Shown piece after piece: positions 7,995 through 17,969 of a stretch of DNA of 64,000 bases. A program made the position numbers and the translations under genes. The stretch's first letter is position 1; every line of letters starts with the position of its first letter. The notes below the pieces were generated by a model that worked only from the letters and a program-made list of their open reading frames with translations, ran no database searches and was not told where the DNA came from. Source of the stretch: Liberibacter brunswickensis (lineage in GTDB: Bacteria > Pseudomonadota > Alphaproteobacteria > Rhizobiales > Rhizobiaceae); assembly GCF_036858155.1 (NCBI RefSeq), contig NZ_JAAEJX010000005.1, forward strand, positions 21,832 through 85,831, written 5' to 3'.

Positions 7995-9245
7995 TTGTTA
8001 TGTTTTAGGTTAATTCTCGTGATATTTTTTCCTATTGTATACCGTTTGGTTATCAATGTTTCATCTAGAGATTATTCGTTATGTAACGTCAGAATGATTT
8101 CTTCAAAGGAAAAGAAAATAGTCATCTATTTGCCGATTAGTAGATACAATAAATATTATTTTTTATTTACTTCTCGTTTTGAAAGGTGGCATTTTTATAG
8201 TGATCATTTTAGTATTTTAAAGGTAGATTATTGTAAAGGATTTTTTATTTGGTTTTGGACTCTTTTTTATAGGCGAAGAAACAAATTATATTACTATGAA
8301 AATTATGTTGTGGCATATGGTTCAAGAAAGGGAAATAAATTTTTTTCCAAATCTAATCGTTATATGATGAAAAGAAGGCTCAATTTTGATGGGCAGAAAA
8401 TTCACAATTTCCCAAGACTACTGCATGGATGGGAATTTCATGTTCCTGAAAAAGTTACAAGGATCGCAATAAAATCAAAGGTAGCTATTGTAGTTCACCT
8501 TTATTATGTTGATCTTTGGAGAGAAATAGCGAATTTATTATCGGGTTTAAATTTTTATTTTGATTTACACGTTACACTTGTTGCAGATAGTGCATCTATA
8601 AAATCTGAAATTTTGAAAAAATTTCCTAATGCACGTGTTTATATAATGGAAAATTATGGACGTGATGTTCTTCCTTTTCTAACATTGCTTGAAAAGGAAG
8701 AATTGAGTTGTTACGACTACGTGTGTAAAATTCACGGGAAGAAATCTAAAAGAAAAGGGCATACGTGGTGGGAAGGAGATTTATGGAGAAGATGGCTTTT
8801 CTATGATCTCCTTGGAGCGCCAGGAGTAGCTCTTAAAATTATTAACACTTTTGATGCTAATCCTAAGTTAGGTATGATCGGTTCTCGGGCATATCGCTAT
8901 CCTAATAGATATTGTAATCACAAGTCATCCTTAGGGCAAAATAGTAAAATGATTAGTTCTATTTCTGATAGGATGGGTGTTGATTTCCAAGATAAAAATC
9001 TTGATTTTTTTGCTGGTACAATGTTTTGGGCTCGAACTAAAGCTTTATATCCTCTAAAAGATATTAAAATATCGCGAGATTTTAATGTAAAAGTACATAA
9101 ATCTTTAGATGGGGAGATTGAGCATGCTATTGAAAGGTGTTTTACTCTATCCGTTATAAAAGCTAATTTTTGTATTGCTGATGTTGATTGCGTCTTGAGG
9201 GAACAAAATGAGGAAATGCCTCAAATATCCTTTTCGAAAATTTAA
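7995..9245 (+). CDS. RgpF-like rhamnan synthesis protein
   Basis: The C-terminal two thirds match the rhamnan synthesis F family (RgpF, PF05045): VAIVVHLYYVDLWREI, ENYGRDVLPFLTLL, VCKIHGKKSKRKGH and a DFFAGTMFWAR segment. Members help make rhamnose-containing cell-surface polysaccharide, which fits the dTDP-rhamnose genes directly upstream. The first ~60 residues are hydrophobic or basic and not conserved. The TTG start at 7995 has no clear ribosome site; GTG 8019, preceded by AGGT, is a good alternative. Biochemical activity of the family is not well defined. Confidence 0.8.
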   Translation: MLCFRLILVIFFPIVYRLVINVSSRDYSLCNVRMISSKEKKIVIYLPISRYNKYYFLFTSRFERWHFYSDHFSILKVDYCKGFFIWFWTLFYRRRNKLYYYENYVVAYGSRKGNKFFSKSNRYMMKRRLNFDGQKIHNFPRLLHGWEFHVPEKVTRIAIKSKVAIVVHLYYVDLWREIANLLSGLNFYFDLHVTLVADSASIKSEILKKFPNARVYIMENYGRDVLPFLTLLEKEELSCYDYVCKIHGKKSKRKGHTWWEGDLWRRWLFYDLLGAPGVALKIINTFDANPKLGMIGSRAYRYPNRYCNHKSSLGQNSKMISSISDRMGVDFQDKNLDFFAGTMFWARTKALYPLKDIKISRDFNVKVHKSLDGEIEHAIERCFTLSVIKANFCIADVDCVLREQNEEMPQISFSKI

Positions 9246-9728
9246 TATTATATAATTAAACTGCATTATTAATCTTCAATTTCCATACATGCAACTTTTG
9301 ATATAAAAATTTAAAAATTATATTTATATAGTCTAGAAGAAAATAAATTTTTTAGTTAATATGAATATGTTCGTTATGGTAAATTTTATTAAAACATTTT
9401 TACTTAAATTTGTATCTTTATTTTATATTGAAAGCTCTAAGTACACGATTTATTAGTAATTTTCAATCATAAAGTAGTAAGTGTTTATATTTCCATTCGA
9501 ACTAATTTTTCGGCAGTATTTTTACATAGTATGCAACTTGATCATCCTAGGGAAAAAGAAAGATGGTAATGTTCTTAATTAACAGGGAAGATAATTGTTC
9601 AGGACAGCTACGGAATTTGATTTTTAATTTCATATATTATTGATTTTTTTTCGTATTTTAAAAATATTATGCAATTTCTTTAAATTTTAAGAAGATGATT
9701 TATTAATATCATCTTATGGGGCTTTCTT
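9246..9728. other. Intergenic region, about 480 bp
   Basis: AT-rich spacer between the polysaccharide locus and the antiporter gene. No tRNA-like or long stem-loop structure and no ORF above 30 codons with family features is seen. It presumably carries the antiporter promoter. Confidence 0.4.
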
Positions 9729-11591
9729 ATGTCGCACGAGACACCTTTTATGACTACCATTATATGGGGTTTTGTATTGGCTTTTATTTTCGGAGCTATT
9801 GCAAACCGGTGCCGTTTACCAACATTGGTAGGTTATCTTGTGGCGGGCATTCTTGTAGGGCCTCGTACTCCTGGATTTGTTGCCAGTCAATCTTTAGTTC
9901 CTGCACTTGCAGAGATAGGAATTATCCTATTAATGTTCGGTGTTGGTTTGCATTTTTCTGTAAAAGATCTCATTTCTGTACGTGGTGTCGCTCTTCCTGG
10001 TGCTATTATTCAGATTGTTTTGGGGACAGCGCTTGGTGCCTTACTAGGATTAGCCATGGGTTGGTCTCTAGGAGGTAGTGTTGTATTTGGTCTTGCTCTT
10101 TCTATTGCATCTACTGTTGTTCTTTTAAAAGCTCTTCAAGAAAATCGTATTCTTGAAACAGAGCGTGGGAAGATTGCTGTTGGATGGTTAATTGTTGAAG
10201 ATTTAGTGATAGTTCTTGCACTTGTTTTCATTCCTGCTGATGCACACTATTCTACAAATTTGCCTGCTGAAACTCATCCGTGGACTTTTATTTCCCTTGT
10301 CAGTCAAGTTTTGGGTTTTGAATTGGGATTCCTAGGGCTGATTTTTATTACTATTTTAAAGGTTGTTGCTTTTATAGGAGTAATGTTGATTTTTGGGAGA
10401 AGGGTGATCCCTTGGATATTGCATAAGATATTTTATACAGGATCTAAAGAACTATTTCGTCTTGCTGTATTAGCCATAGCACTTGGATTTGCATACGGAT
10501 CCTCAAAACTTTTTGGAGTTTCTCTATCTTTAGGTGCTTTTTTTGCAGGAATGATTTTAGCTGAAAGTGAGCTTAGTCAAAATGCTGCACAAGAAAGTCT
10601 TCCGTTGCGTGATGCGTTTTCGGTTCTTTTCTTTATCTCAGTAGGGATGATGTTTAATCCTGATATTTTGATCAGTCATCCTATTCTCTTGATTATGGCA
10701 GTGCTCATTGTTATTTTGGGAAAAGCTGTAATAGCGTTTATTGTAGTAATTTCTTTTGGAAGATCTGTCCCAACAGCTTTGACAATTGCTGCAAGCTTGT
10801 CTCAAATTGGTGAATTTTCTTTTATTTTAGCTAGTCTTGGCGTAGAAATGGGGATTTTACCAGTTCAAGCTAGAGATATTATTTTAGCTTCTTCTATTAT
10901 ATCAATTATATTAAATCCTCTTGTATTTGTTTTAGCTGGATCTCTACAGTCTTTTCTTGTTTTACGTTTTGCAAGAATAGCTGATAATAGTTTTACAGAA
11001 AATGTTTCTCATACTTATATAGAAAGAGATACAAAAAAAGAAGTTACTGTGGAAAAAGTTTTAGATAAAAAAGAATTTATAATGCAGAAGACAGATCTTT
11101 GTGATCATGCTGTTTTAGTTGGATATGGACGTATTGGTAAAATAATAGTTCAAAATTTGAAAGCAGGGGGTATTCCACTACTTGTTATAGAAGAGTCTGA
11201 GAAGAGAATTGAAGAGGTTCGTTCATTGGATATTGATGTTATATATGGTAATGCTACCCTTCCTCAGGTTCTGTCAATGGCTAATATTGAAGCAGCTCGT
11301 TCTCTTATTATATCTATTCCTACTGCTTTTGAATCGGCTTATGTTGCACAAGAAGCTCGTAATTTAAATTCTTCTATATTAATTATAGCTATTGCTGATT
11401 CTGCTTCTGAAGTAGAACATTTGAATCGATATGGGGCGGATACTGTTGTAATTATTGCAAAAGAAATTGCTTTTGGTATGTTAGATAGATTGAATCAAGT
11501 GCATCATGGAAAGATTACGTACGATAAATGTAACAACGATGATGATATTAATATAGAAGATAATTCTGCAACGGAAAAAATTGATTCTTAA
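9729..11591 (+). CDS. CPA2-family cation/proton antiporter, YbaL/KefB type
   Basis: This 620-residue inner-membrane protein has about 12 transmembrane segments in residues 8-415, including the CPA2 features LVGYLVAGILVGPRTPGF, LAEIGIILLMFGVGLHF and an ALSIASTVVL helix. A cytosolic RCK/TrkA-N domain follows (AVLVGYGRIGKIIVQNL, then VIYGNATLPQVL). The family exchanges K+ or Na+ for H+ to control pH and turgor. Full regulatory-domain motifs suggest it works and senses a nucleotide. It stands alone, with no KefF/G-type partner beside it. Choosing between YbaL and KefB is uncertain; the short C-terminus favours YbaL. Confidence 0.88.
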   Translation: MSHETPFMTTIIWGFVLAFIFGAIANRCRLPTLVGYLVAGILVGPRTPGFVASQSLVPALAEIGIILLMFGVGLHFSVKDLISVRGVALPGAIIQIVLGTALGALLGLAMGWSLGGSVVFGLALSIASTVVLLKALQENRILETERGKIAVGWLIVEDLVIVLALVFIPADAHYSTNLPAETHPWTFISLVSQVLGFELGFLGLIFITILKVVAFIGVMLIFGRRVIPWILHKIFYTGSKELFRLAVLAIALGFAYGSSKLFGVSLSLGAFFAGMILAESELSQNAAQESLPLRDAFSVLFFISVGMMFNPDILISHPILLIMAVLIVILGKAVIAFIVVISFGRSVPTALTIAASLSQIGEFSFILASLGVEMGILPVQARDIILASSIISIILNPLVFVLAGSLQSFLVLRFARIADNSFTENVSHTYIERDTKKEVTVEKVLDKKEFIMQKTDLCDHAVLVGYGRIGKIIVQNLKAGGIPLLVIEESEKRIEEVRSLDIDVIYGNATLPQVLSMANIEAARSLIISIPTAFESAYVAQEARNLNSSILIIAIADSASEVEHLNRYGADTVVIIAKEIAFGMLDRLNQVHHGKITYDKCNNDDDINIEDNSATEKIDS

Positions 11592-11659
11592 ATTTTTTTT
11601 TAATTGAATAAATTTTTTGATAAATCATTGTGATTTAATGCTTTAGAATGAGGATGTAA

Positions 11660-14155
11660 ATGCGTAACAATCCTTTGCTTGTTTTTCTATGTGTAATGAT
11701 ATGTTGTCTAGGAGTGGGATTTGCTTTACCTAATTTTCTTCCACAATCTATTTTAGATAAATTTCCTTCTTTTATACCTAAACATCGTGTTTCTTTAGGA
11801 TTGGATTTACAAGGTGGATCTCATTTGGTCTTAGAAGTAGATGAAGATGATCTTATCAATGGATGTTTAAATTTATATTTAGACGAACTACGATATTTTT
11901 TAAATAAAGAGAGTATTAATATTCTTTCAGTTCGTCAGGTTAAAAATAAAATAAAAATTTCTTTTCCTGATTATAAATTAAAAGAGAGTGCAGTAGATAA
12001 AATCAATAGTTTTTTTCGCAGTTCTTCTTCTAGATTCAATATAAATCCCAAGAAAAATTTGTTTATTGAGAATGGTTTTGAAAATGAAATATCAATTGTT
12101 TTTAAACCAAATGATATTGAATCATTAGTTGCTCGTGCCATTGAACAAAGTATGGAAATTATTCGTCATCGTATTGATCAAATTGGTATTAGTGAACCAA
12201 CTATACAGCGTTTAGGATCAAATCGTATACTTATTCAACTTCCAGGAGAGAAAAATCCTTCTCGTTTGCGTCAATTATTAGGCACAACAGCTAAGTTGAG
12301 TTTTCATAGAGTATTGTTGAACCATAAAGGATTTGTTCCTGGTACAAGTATTTTAAAAGATAATGATGGTAATCAGTATCTTGTAGAAGATAAAGTTGAA
12401 ATTTCTGGAACACACTTGAACAGTGCTACTGCTAATTTTGATCCTAAAAATCATAAACCAGTTATAGATATTAGTTTTGATGAGATTGGTACCCGTCGTT
12501 TTTTTGAAGTTACACGTAATAATATAGGAAATGTTTTAGCCGTAGTTCTTGATGGCAAAGTTTTAACTGCTCCTGTTATTAATCAGTCTATTCCAAGTGG
12601 TAAAGCACAAATATCTGGTAATTTTACGATTGAAACAGCAGGTGTTTTGGCAGCGATGTTACGTGCAGGTTCCCTTCCTGTAAAACTAAATATTGTTGAA
12701 GAGAGAAGTGTCGGCGCAGATCTTGGTAGTGATTCTGTTTATAGAGGTGCGCATGCTATTATAGCTGGATTTATTCTTGTCGTTTTTTTAATGATTATTT
12801 TATACGGAAAATGGGGACTTCTTGCTAATTTTTCTATTTTTTTAAATGTTATTTTGACCCTTGCTCTTTTAAGCTTATTGGATGCTACTTTAACTCTTCC
12901 AAGTATTGCTGGTATTGTACTAGGTATAGGATTAGCTGTTGATGCTAATATTTTAGTAAATGAACGAATACGAGAAGAAAATCGTAAAAATAAAAGTATT
13001 TTTTATATTTTAGATATGGGTTTTTCCCGTGCTTATTCTACTATTTTGGATTCTAATATGACGGCTTTGATAGCAACTGTTATCTTGTTTTTTTGCGGAA
13101 GTGGACCAGTTCGTGGTTTTGCTGTTACAATGGGTTTATCTATTTTGATATCTATGTTTACGGCAATTTATGTTGTTCGTGCTATGATGATTTTTATTGT
13201 GCGATACAAAAAAATGAAATCTATAAATATCAAACCTTTATCTAGATTTTTTTTGATTCCCGATCATACTAATATTCAATTTATGAAAACTCGTTTTTGG
13301 GGTATTGGAATTTCTATCTTTTTTTCAATCGTTTCTATTATTCTATTGTTTACTCATGGATTAAATTATGGGATTGATTTCAAAGGAGGAATCCAGGTAG
13401 GTGTAATTAACAATAAGCCTGTAGATTTATCTATAATTCGATCTAATTTAGAATCTTTACAAATAGGGGATATCTCTTTTCAAAATTTTGATGGAGATAA
13501 AAATTTTCTTGTTAGGTTAAAATATCAGCCCGGTGGTAGCTCTGCTCAATCTCATATTTTGGAAAAAGTGAAGAAAAAAATAATCGAAATAGTACCATTT
13601 GCTAAAATCGAACATACAGAGATAGTAGGTCCGAAAGTATCGGGAAAATTAATAAAAAAAGGTATTTTAGGCATTGTTATTTCTGTAATTGCAATGTTAA
13701 TTTACATTTGGGTTCGTTTTGAGTGGCAATTTGCTATAGGTGCAATTACAACTTTGATATTAGATATAACCAAAACATTGGGTTTCTTTTCATTGTTTGA
13801 AATAGAGTTTAATCTAACAGCTGTTGCAGCTGTTTTGACGCTGATAGGTTATTCAGTTAATGATAAGGTTGTGGTATACGACCGAATGCGTAAAAATATG
13901 AAATTATATTCTTCTACTTCTTTCAGGTATTTAATAGATAAGTCTATTAATGAGACTTTAGGTCGGAGTATTTACACTTCTATTGCTGCTTTTATTTCTG
14001 TATTGCCAATGGCTATTTGGGGGGGGGGTGTTGTAGAAAGTTTTGCAATCCCTATGGCATTTGGTATTTTTATAGCAGCAGCTTCCTCTATCTTTGTCGC
14101 TGCGCCGATATTGTTATTTATATCTGAGGGATTTTATAAAAATAATAGGACATAA
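11660..14155 (+). CDS. secDF: SecD-SecF fusion, protein export membrane component
   Basis: SecDF assists the SecYEG translocon by pulling substrates out on the periplasmic side using the proton gradient. At 831 residues it is a natural fusion: SecD occupies about 1-510 (HRVSLGLDLQGGSHLVLEVD, then GIGLAVDANILVNERIREE) and SecF about 540-831 (LNYGIDFKGGIQVGV, VLTLIGYSVNDKVVVYDRMR). Twelve membrane segments are expected. GAGG lies about 10 bp before the ATG. A run of ten Gs at 14019-14028, encoding the WGGG segment, falls in the last SecF helices and would be a slippage point. Confidence 0.95.
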   Translation: MRNNPLLVFLCVMICCLGVGFALPNFLPQSILDKFPSFIPKHRVSLGLDLQGGSHLVLEVDEDDLINGCLNLYLDELRYFLNKESINILSVRQVKNKIKISFPDYKLKESAVDKINSFFRSSSSRFNINPKKNLFIENGFENEISIVFKPNDIESLVARAIEQSMEIIRHRIDQIGISEPTIQRLGSNRILIQLPGEKNPSRLRQLLGTTAKLSFHRVLLNHKGFVPGTSILKDNDGNQYLVEDKVEISGTHLNSATANFDPKNHKPVIDISFDEIGTRRFFEVTRNNIGNVLAVVLDGKVLTAPVINQSIPSGKAQISGNFTIETAGVLAAMLRAGSLPVKLNIVEERSVGADLGSDSVYRGAHAIIAGFILVVFLMIILYGKWGLLANFSIFLNVILTLALLSLLDATLTLPSIAGIVLGIGLAVDANILVNERIREENRKNKSIFYILDMGFSRAYSTILDSNMTALIATVILFFCGSGPVRGFAVTMGLSILISMFTAIYVVRAMMIFIVRYKKMKSINIKPLSRFFLIPDHTNIQFMKTRFWGIGISIFFSIVSIILLFTHGLNYGIDFKGGIQVGVINNKPVDLSIIRSNLESLQIGDISFQNFDGDKNFLVRLKYQPGGSSAQSHILEKVKKKIIEIVPFAKIEHTEIVGPKVSGKLIKKGILGIVISVIAMLIYIWVRFEWQFAIGAITTLILDITKTLGFFSLFEIEFNLTAVAAVLTLIGYSVNDKVVVYDRMRKNMKLYSSTSFRYLIDKSINETLGRSIYTSIAAFISVLPMAIWGGGVVESFAIPMAFGIFIAAASSIFVAAPILLFISEGFYKNNRT

Positions 14156-14275
14156 GAAAAATATCATTAAATTGACTACTTTTCTATATCTATTAGTATA
14201 GCAATTATTCAAGAAATATTTTTTTATTATTTATATAATTTTTTCTATTGAGAGATAGAATATAAATGTTTTTTA

Positions 14276-14350
<75 letters not shown>

Positions 14351-14470
14351 ATATTCTCTATATTCCCAATGTATATCAGTTATAATTTTATTGCTACATT
14401 TTATTATAAGATATAATCTGAAAATTGCACTCAATTTTTTATCGTTTTTGAATGGAGTTATTAAATAAAA

Positions 14471-14629
14471 ATGGATTATAATAAAGATGACAATAATGAT
14501 AATGAAAAAAGTATTTCGTCTAATAAAATAAAAAAAGTTGATTCTAAAGAAGAACGAAAGAAAAGATTAGCATCTATGTTGAGAATTAATCTTCATCGTC
14601 GTAAAGAACAAGCTCGCTTTAAAAATTAA
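14471..14629 (+). CDS. Small basic conserved protein upstream of murA (52 aa)
   Basis: ATG 14471 is preceded by GGAG (about 14454) and opens 52 codons ending in TAA at 14627-14629. The first half is acidic and Asn-rich. The second half is a basic helix containing EERKKRLASML and HRRKEQAR. Short proteins with a C-terminal R-E-N-L-x-R-R-K-x-Q-x-R helix are commonly found directly before murA in Rhizobiales, and this copy keeps that pattern and position. The role is unknown; the basic helix might bind nucleic acid or a protein partner. Confidence 0.6.
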   Translation: MDYNKDDNNDNEKSISSNKIKKVDSKEERKKRLASMLRINLHRRKEQARFKN

Positions 14630-14779
14630 CAATATAAAAAAATCTTTGATTAGATGAATTTATTTTTTGTGTATACTATATATATGTTATGGAGTAAGAT
14701 GTCTTCGCTTGTGATTTTATAAGGACAAATTACTTGTTATACTTTGAGGAGGATTTAGGTTTTAAAAACCGTGGAACAA

Positions 14780-16069
14780 ATGGAGCGTATAAAGATTATA
14801 GGGGGAAATAAGCTTAATGGAGTTATTCCAATTTCTGGTGCGAAAAACGCTTCTTTGCCGTTAATGATAGCGTCTTTGCTTACGAGTGAAACTTTGACAT
14901 TGGAAAATATGCCAGATTTGGCAGATGTAAAGCTTCTTATTCGTATTTTGAAGTCTCATGGAGTTGAGATATCAAGTGATGACTCACATAATGATCAGGA
15001 GAATGGCTATTCTTCGACTATGCATTTTAGATGCCGTCGTATAGTTGATATGATTGGATCATATGATCTAGTGTCCAAAATGAGAGCTAGCTTTTGGATA
15101 ATTGGACCTTTATTAACGCGAAAAGGACATGCTCGTATATCATTGCCTGGTGGTTGTGCTATTGGTACACGTCCTGTAGATTTATTCGTTGATTCTTTAA
15201 AATCTTTAGGAGTTACAATAACAATTGATGATGGCTATGTAGATGCTCGTGTTTCTAGTAAAGGTTTGAGAGGAACAAATTATACGTTTTCTAAAGTATC
15301 TGTAGGTGCAACACAAGTTATGATTATGGTGGCAAGTTTGTGTCATGGAGATACATCTATTCATAATGCAGCACGTGAACCAGAAGTTGTTGATCTTGCT
15401 TATTGCCTTAACTCTATGGGAGCAAAAATATCTGGAATGGGTTCTTCTACTATTACAATAGAAGGGGTTACAAGTTTATCAGGAGCACGTCACAGGGTTC
15501 TTTCAGATCGAATTGAAGCTGGAACTTATGCAATGGCTGTAGCAATGACGGGAGGAGACGTCGTATTAAAAATTAATGATTTTTCTCTTTTAAAAACAGT
15601 TTTTGAAGTAATGCGTCAGACAGGAGTGGATATTGATGTTGTAAACGAAGGTATTCGTATACGATGGAGTGGAGAAAAATTAAAACCAGTTGATATTGTA
15701 ACAGCTCCTTTTCCTGGTTTCCCGACTGATTTACAAGCTCAATTTATGGCTATGATGTGTCGTGCAGAAGGTATTTCTCATATCACTGAAACTATTTTTG
15801 AAAATCGTTTTATGCACGTACAAGAACTAGTTAAACTTGGTGCTCAAATTTCTCTTTCAGGGCAAACAGCAAGAGTTAAAGGAATTAATGTATTACGAGG
15901 ATCTTCTGTGATGGCAACAGATTTACGTGCTTCGGTTTCGCTCGTTATAGCTGCACTAGCCGCTCAAGGAGAAACAGAAATTTCTCGAGTTTATCATCTT
16001 GACCGAGGGTTTGAGTGTTTAGAGAAAAAATTGAGCAATTGTGGTGCCTTGATACAGCGCATCCAATAA
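14780..16069 (+). CDS. murA: UDP-N-acetylglucosamine 1-carboxyvinyltransferase
   Basis: MurA transfers enolpyruvate from PEP to UDP-GlcNAc, the first committed step of peptidoglycan synthesis in the cytoplasm. The protein starts MERIKIIGGNKLNG and shows the substrate-binding ISGAKNASLPLM, the active-site loop PGGCAIGTRPVDLF with the catalytic (fosfomycin-target) Cys, and APFPGFPTDLQAQFMA. I choose ATG 14780 over GTG 14771 because rhizobial homologues start here and the resulting 429 residues match the family. Sequence is complete. Confidence 0.95.
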   Translation: MERIKIIGGNKLNGVIPISGAKNASLPLMIASLLTSETLTLENMPDLADVKLLIRILKSHGVEISSDDSHNDQENGYSSTMHFRCRRIVDMIGSYDLVSKMRASFWIIGPLLTRKGHARISLPGGCAIGTRPVDLFVDSLKSLGVTITIDDGYVDARVSSKGLRGTNYTFSKVSVGATQVMIMVASLCHGDTSIHNAAREPEVVDLAYCLNSMGAKISGMGSSTITIEGVTSLSGARHRVLSDRIEAGTYAMAVAMTGGDVVLKINDFSLLKTVFEVMRQTGVDIDVVNEGIRIRWSGEKLKPVDIVTAPFPGFPTDLQAQFMAMMCRAEGISHITETIFENRFMHVQELVKLGAQISLSGQTARVKGINVLRGSSVMATDLRASVSLVIAALAAQGETEISRVYHLDRGFECLEKKLSNCGALIQRIQ

Positions 16070-16180
16070 TGAATTATTAATAATAACTTTTATCTAATTT
16101 ATAAGATCACTGTTGTCTAATCTTGCAATAAAGAACGCACTTAATATTGTTATTTTGCAAAATACAAAAATTATTTACAT

Positions 16181-17665
16181 TTAATCCTTATAGTTTTGTA
16201 ACATTTTTTTTACAGTAGAGACTAGCTCAGAAACTGGAATCATAGTTTGAGCTACTCGTGCTTCACGCCAAGATTCATTGTCTTTTATTGCTTGGGAAAG
16301 TTCCTTTCCTTTTACTAGATCTTTAATCTGTAACATTTCTTGAGATCTTTCTCCTGTCCCTTGAATAATAGCAAGAGGACAATTACGTCGATCGGCATAT
16401 TTTAATTGATTTCCAAAAATTTTAGAAGATCCTAGGAACATTTCGGCTCTTATTCCTGCTTTACGTAATATTTGTGTATACATTTGATATTTTATTAAGC
16501 TATCCGTATCATGATCCATGGTGGTTATTAACACAGGCCCAATTTCTTTTGAATTATTTACTGAACTTTTAAGGCTGTTTAATGCAACTATCAGGCGCGA
16601 AATTCCGATAGAAAAACCGGTTGCAGGTACTTTTTGTCCTTTAAAACGTGACACAAGTCCATCGTAACGACCACCACCTCCAACAGATCCAAATATTACA
16701 GACTGTTGTTTTTTATTCATAACAGGGAAATTCAAAATGGCTTCGTAAACACATCCTGTATAGTATTCAAGGCCTCTGACAATTGTAGAAGATATTGCAA
16801 TACGATTTGAATCGTATCCAGATTTTTTGACTAGTTCACTAATTTTGATTAGTTCATTAAATCCTTCTTCTCCTATAATTGATCCTTTAACTAGCTCGTA
16901 CAATTTATCCATCGATTTTTCAAGATCAATAGAAAGGAAAGACGTTATTATATCGATTTGTTCTGCTTTAAGATTAGCTCCTGTAGTAAAATCTCCTGAA
17001 TTATCTTTACGTCCTTTTCCAAGCAATAATTTAACTTCTGCTAGTCCAAATTTATCAAGTTTATCAATTGCTCTTAGGACAATTAATCTTTCTTTTAATT
17101 TAGCATCACCATGCAATCCAATTTTTTCTAATATACCATCAAGTATTTTGCGATTATTTATTCTTATTTGGTAATCACTTTGTTTTATTCCTACGGCTTC
17201 AATAGTATCTGCCATCATCATACACATTTCGGCATCAGCTGTTTCTGCTGACGATCCAACATTATCTACATCACATTGTATAAATTGTCTAAACCTTCCA
17301 GGTCCGTGCTTCTCATTGCGAAATACAGGGCCAATACGGTATGTGCGGCATGGAAAAATTATTGTATCAAAATTTTCTGCAACATGGCGTGCCAAAGGTG
17401 CGGTCAAGTCATAACGTAAGCTAATCCATTGACCATCATCATCTTGTAGAGAAAAAACACCTTTGTTAGGTCTATCTTCATCGGGTAAAAATTTCCCCAA
17501 GGCATCAGAATACTCTAATAAAGGGGTTTCAATAGGATCAAAACCATATTTTTCATATATATTGCGAATAGCATCAATAATTTTATTGCGAGTACGGATT
17601 TCTTCTGTTGGACAATCAGCAAATCCACGAGGTAATTCTGCTCTTAATTTTGTTTTTTTTTGCAT
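16181..17665 (-). CDS. hisS: Histidyl-tRNA synthetase
   Basis: This class II synthetase charges tRNA-His. Of 494 residues, the catalytic domain has motif 2 (FRNEKHGPGRFRQFIQCDVD) and histidine-binding regions (YDLTAPLARHVAEN, LEYYTGCVYEA, GGGGRYDGLV), followed by motif 3 (ATGFSIGISRL). A C-terminal anticodon-binding domain starts near residue 385. The gene converges with murA and stands alone; hisZ is not adjacent. The ATG at 17665 has a weak GAG upstream. Confidence 0.93.
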   Translation of the reverse strand: MQKKTKLRAELPRGFADCPTEEIRTRNKIIDAIRNIYEKYGFDPIETPLLEYSDALGKFLPDEDRPNKGVFSLQDDDGQWISLRYDLTAPLARHVAENFDTIIFPCRTYRIGPVFRNEKHGPGRFRQFIQCDVDNVGSSAETADAEMCMMMADTIEAVGIKQSDYQIRINNRKILDGILEKIGLHGDAKLKERLIVLRAIDKLDKFGLAEVKLLLGKGRKDNSGDFTTGANLKAEQIDIITSFLSIDLEKSMDKLYELVKGSIIGEEGFNELIKISELVKKSGYDSNRIAISSTIVRGLEYYTGCVYEAILNFPVMNKKQQSVIFGSVGGGGRYDGLVSRFKGQKVPATGFSIGISRLIVALNSLKSSVNNSKEIGPVLITTMDHDTDSLIKYQMYTQILRKAGIRAEMFLGSSKIFGNQLKYADRRNCPLAIIQGTGERSQEMLQIKDLVKGKELSQAIKDNESWREARVAQTMIPVSELVSTVKKMLQNYKD

Positions 17666-17969
17666 ATTTTCTCGCTTATATCAAAGTTATGTTTTTTTTA
17701 TGATGCAATAATGTAATCATAATGGAAATTATATTGGAAACAACATTACTAGAGTCATCTAAACTATTGTCGATGCATTAATTATGCAAAGAATATATCC
17801 ATTATTTAATTAATTTTCTATAATTATACTACATGTTATTTAAATTCCTATTTATGTTTTATTATATCTTTAAAATAGCAAAATTTAAGTATTTTTATAT
17901 TTATATATTTTAAACATTAAGGTCTTTGAAAATAAAAATTATTTTTATATATTCACTTTAGTTTATCTC
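17666..17969. other. Intergenic region, about 300 bp
   Basis: AT-rich spacer holding the hisS promoter side and the end of the efflux lipoprotein gene. I see no gene and no clear stem-loop terminator. Confidence 0.4.
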
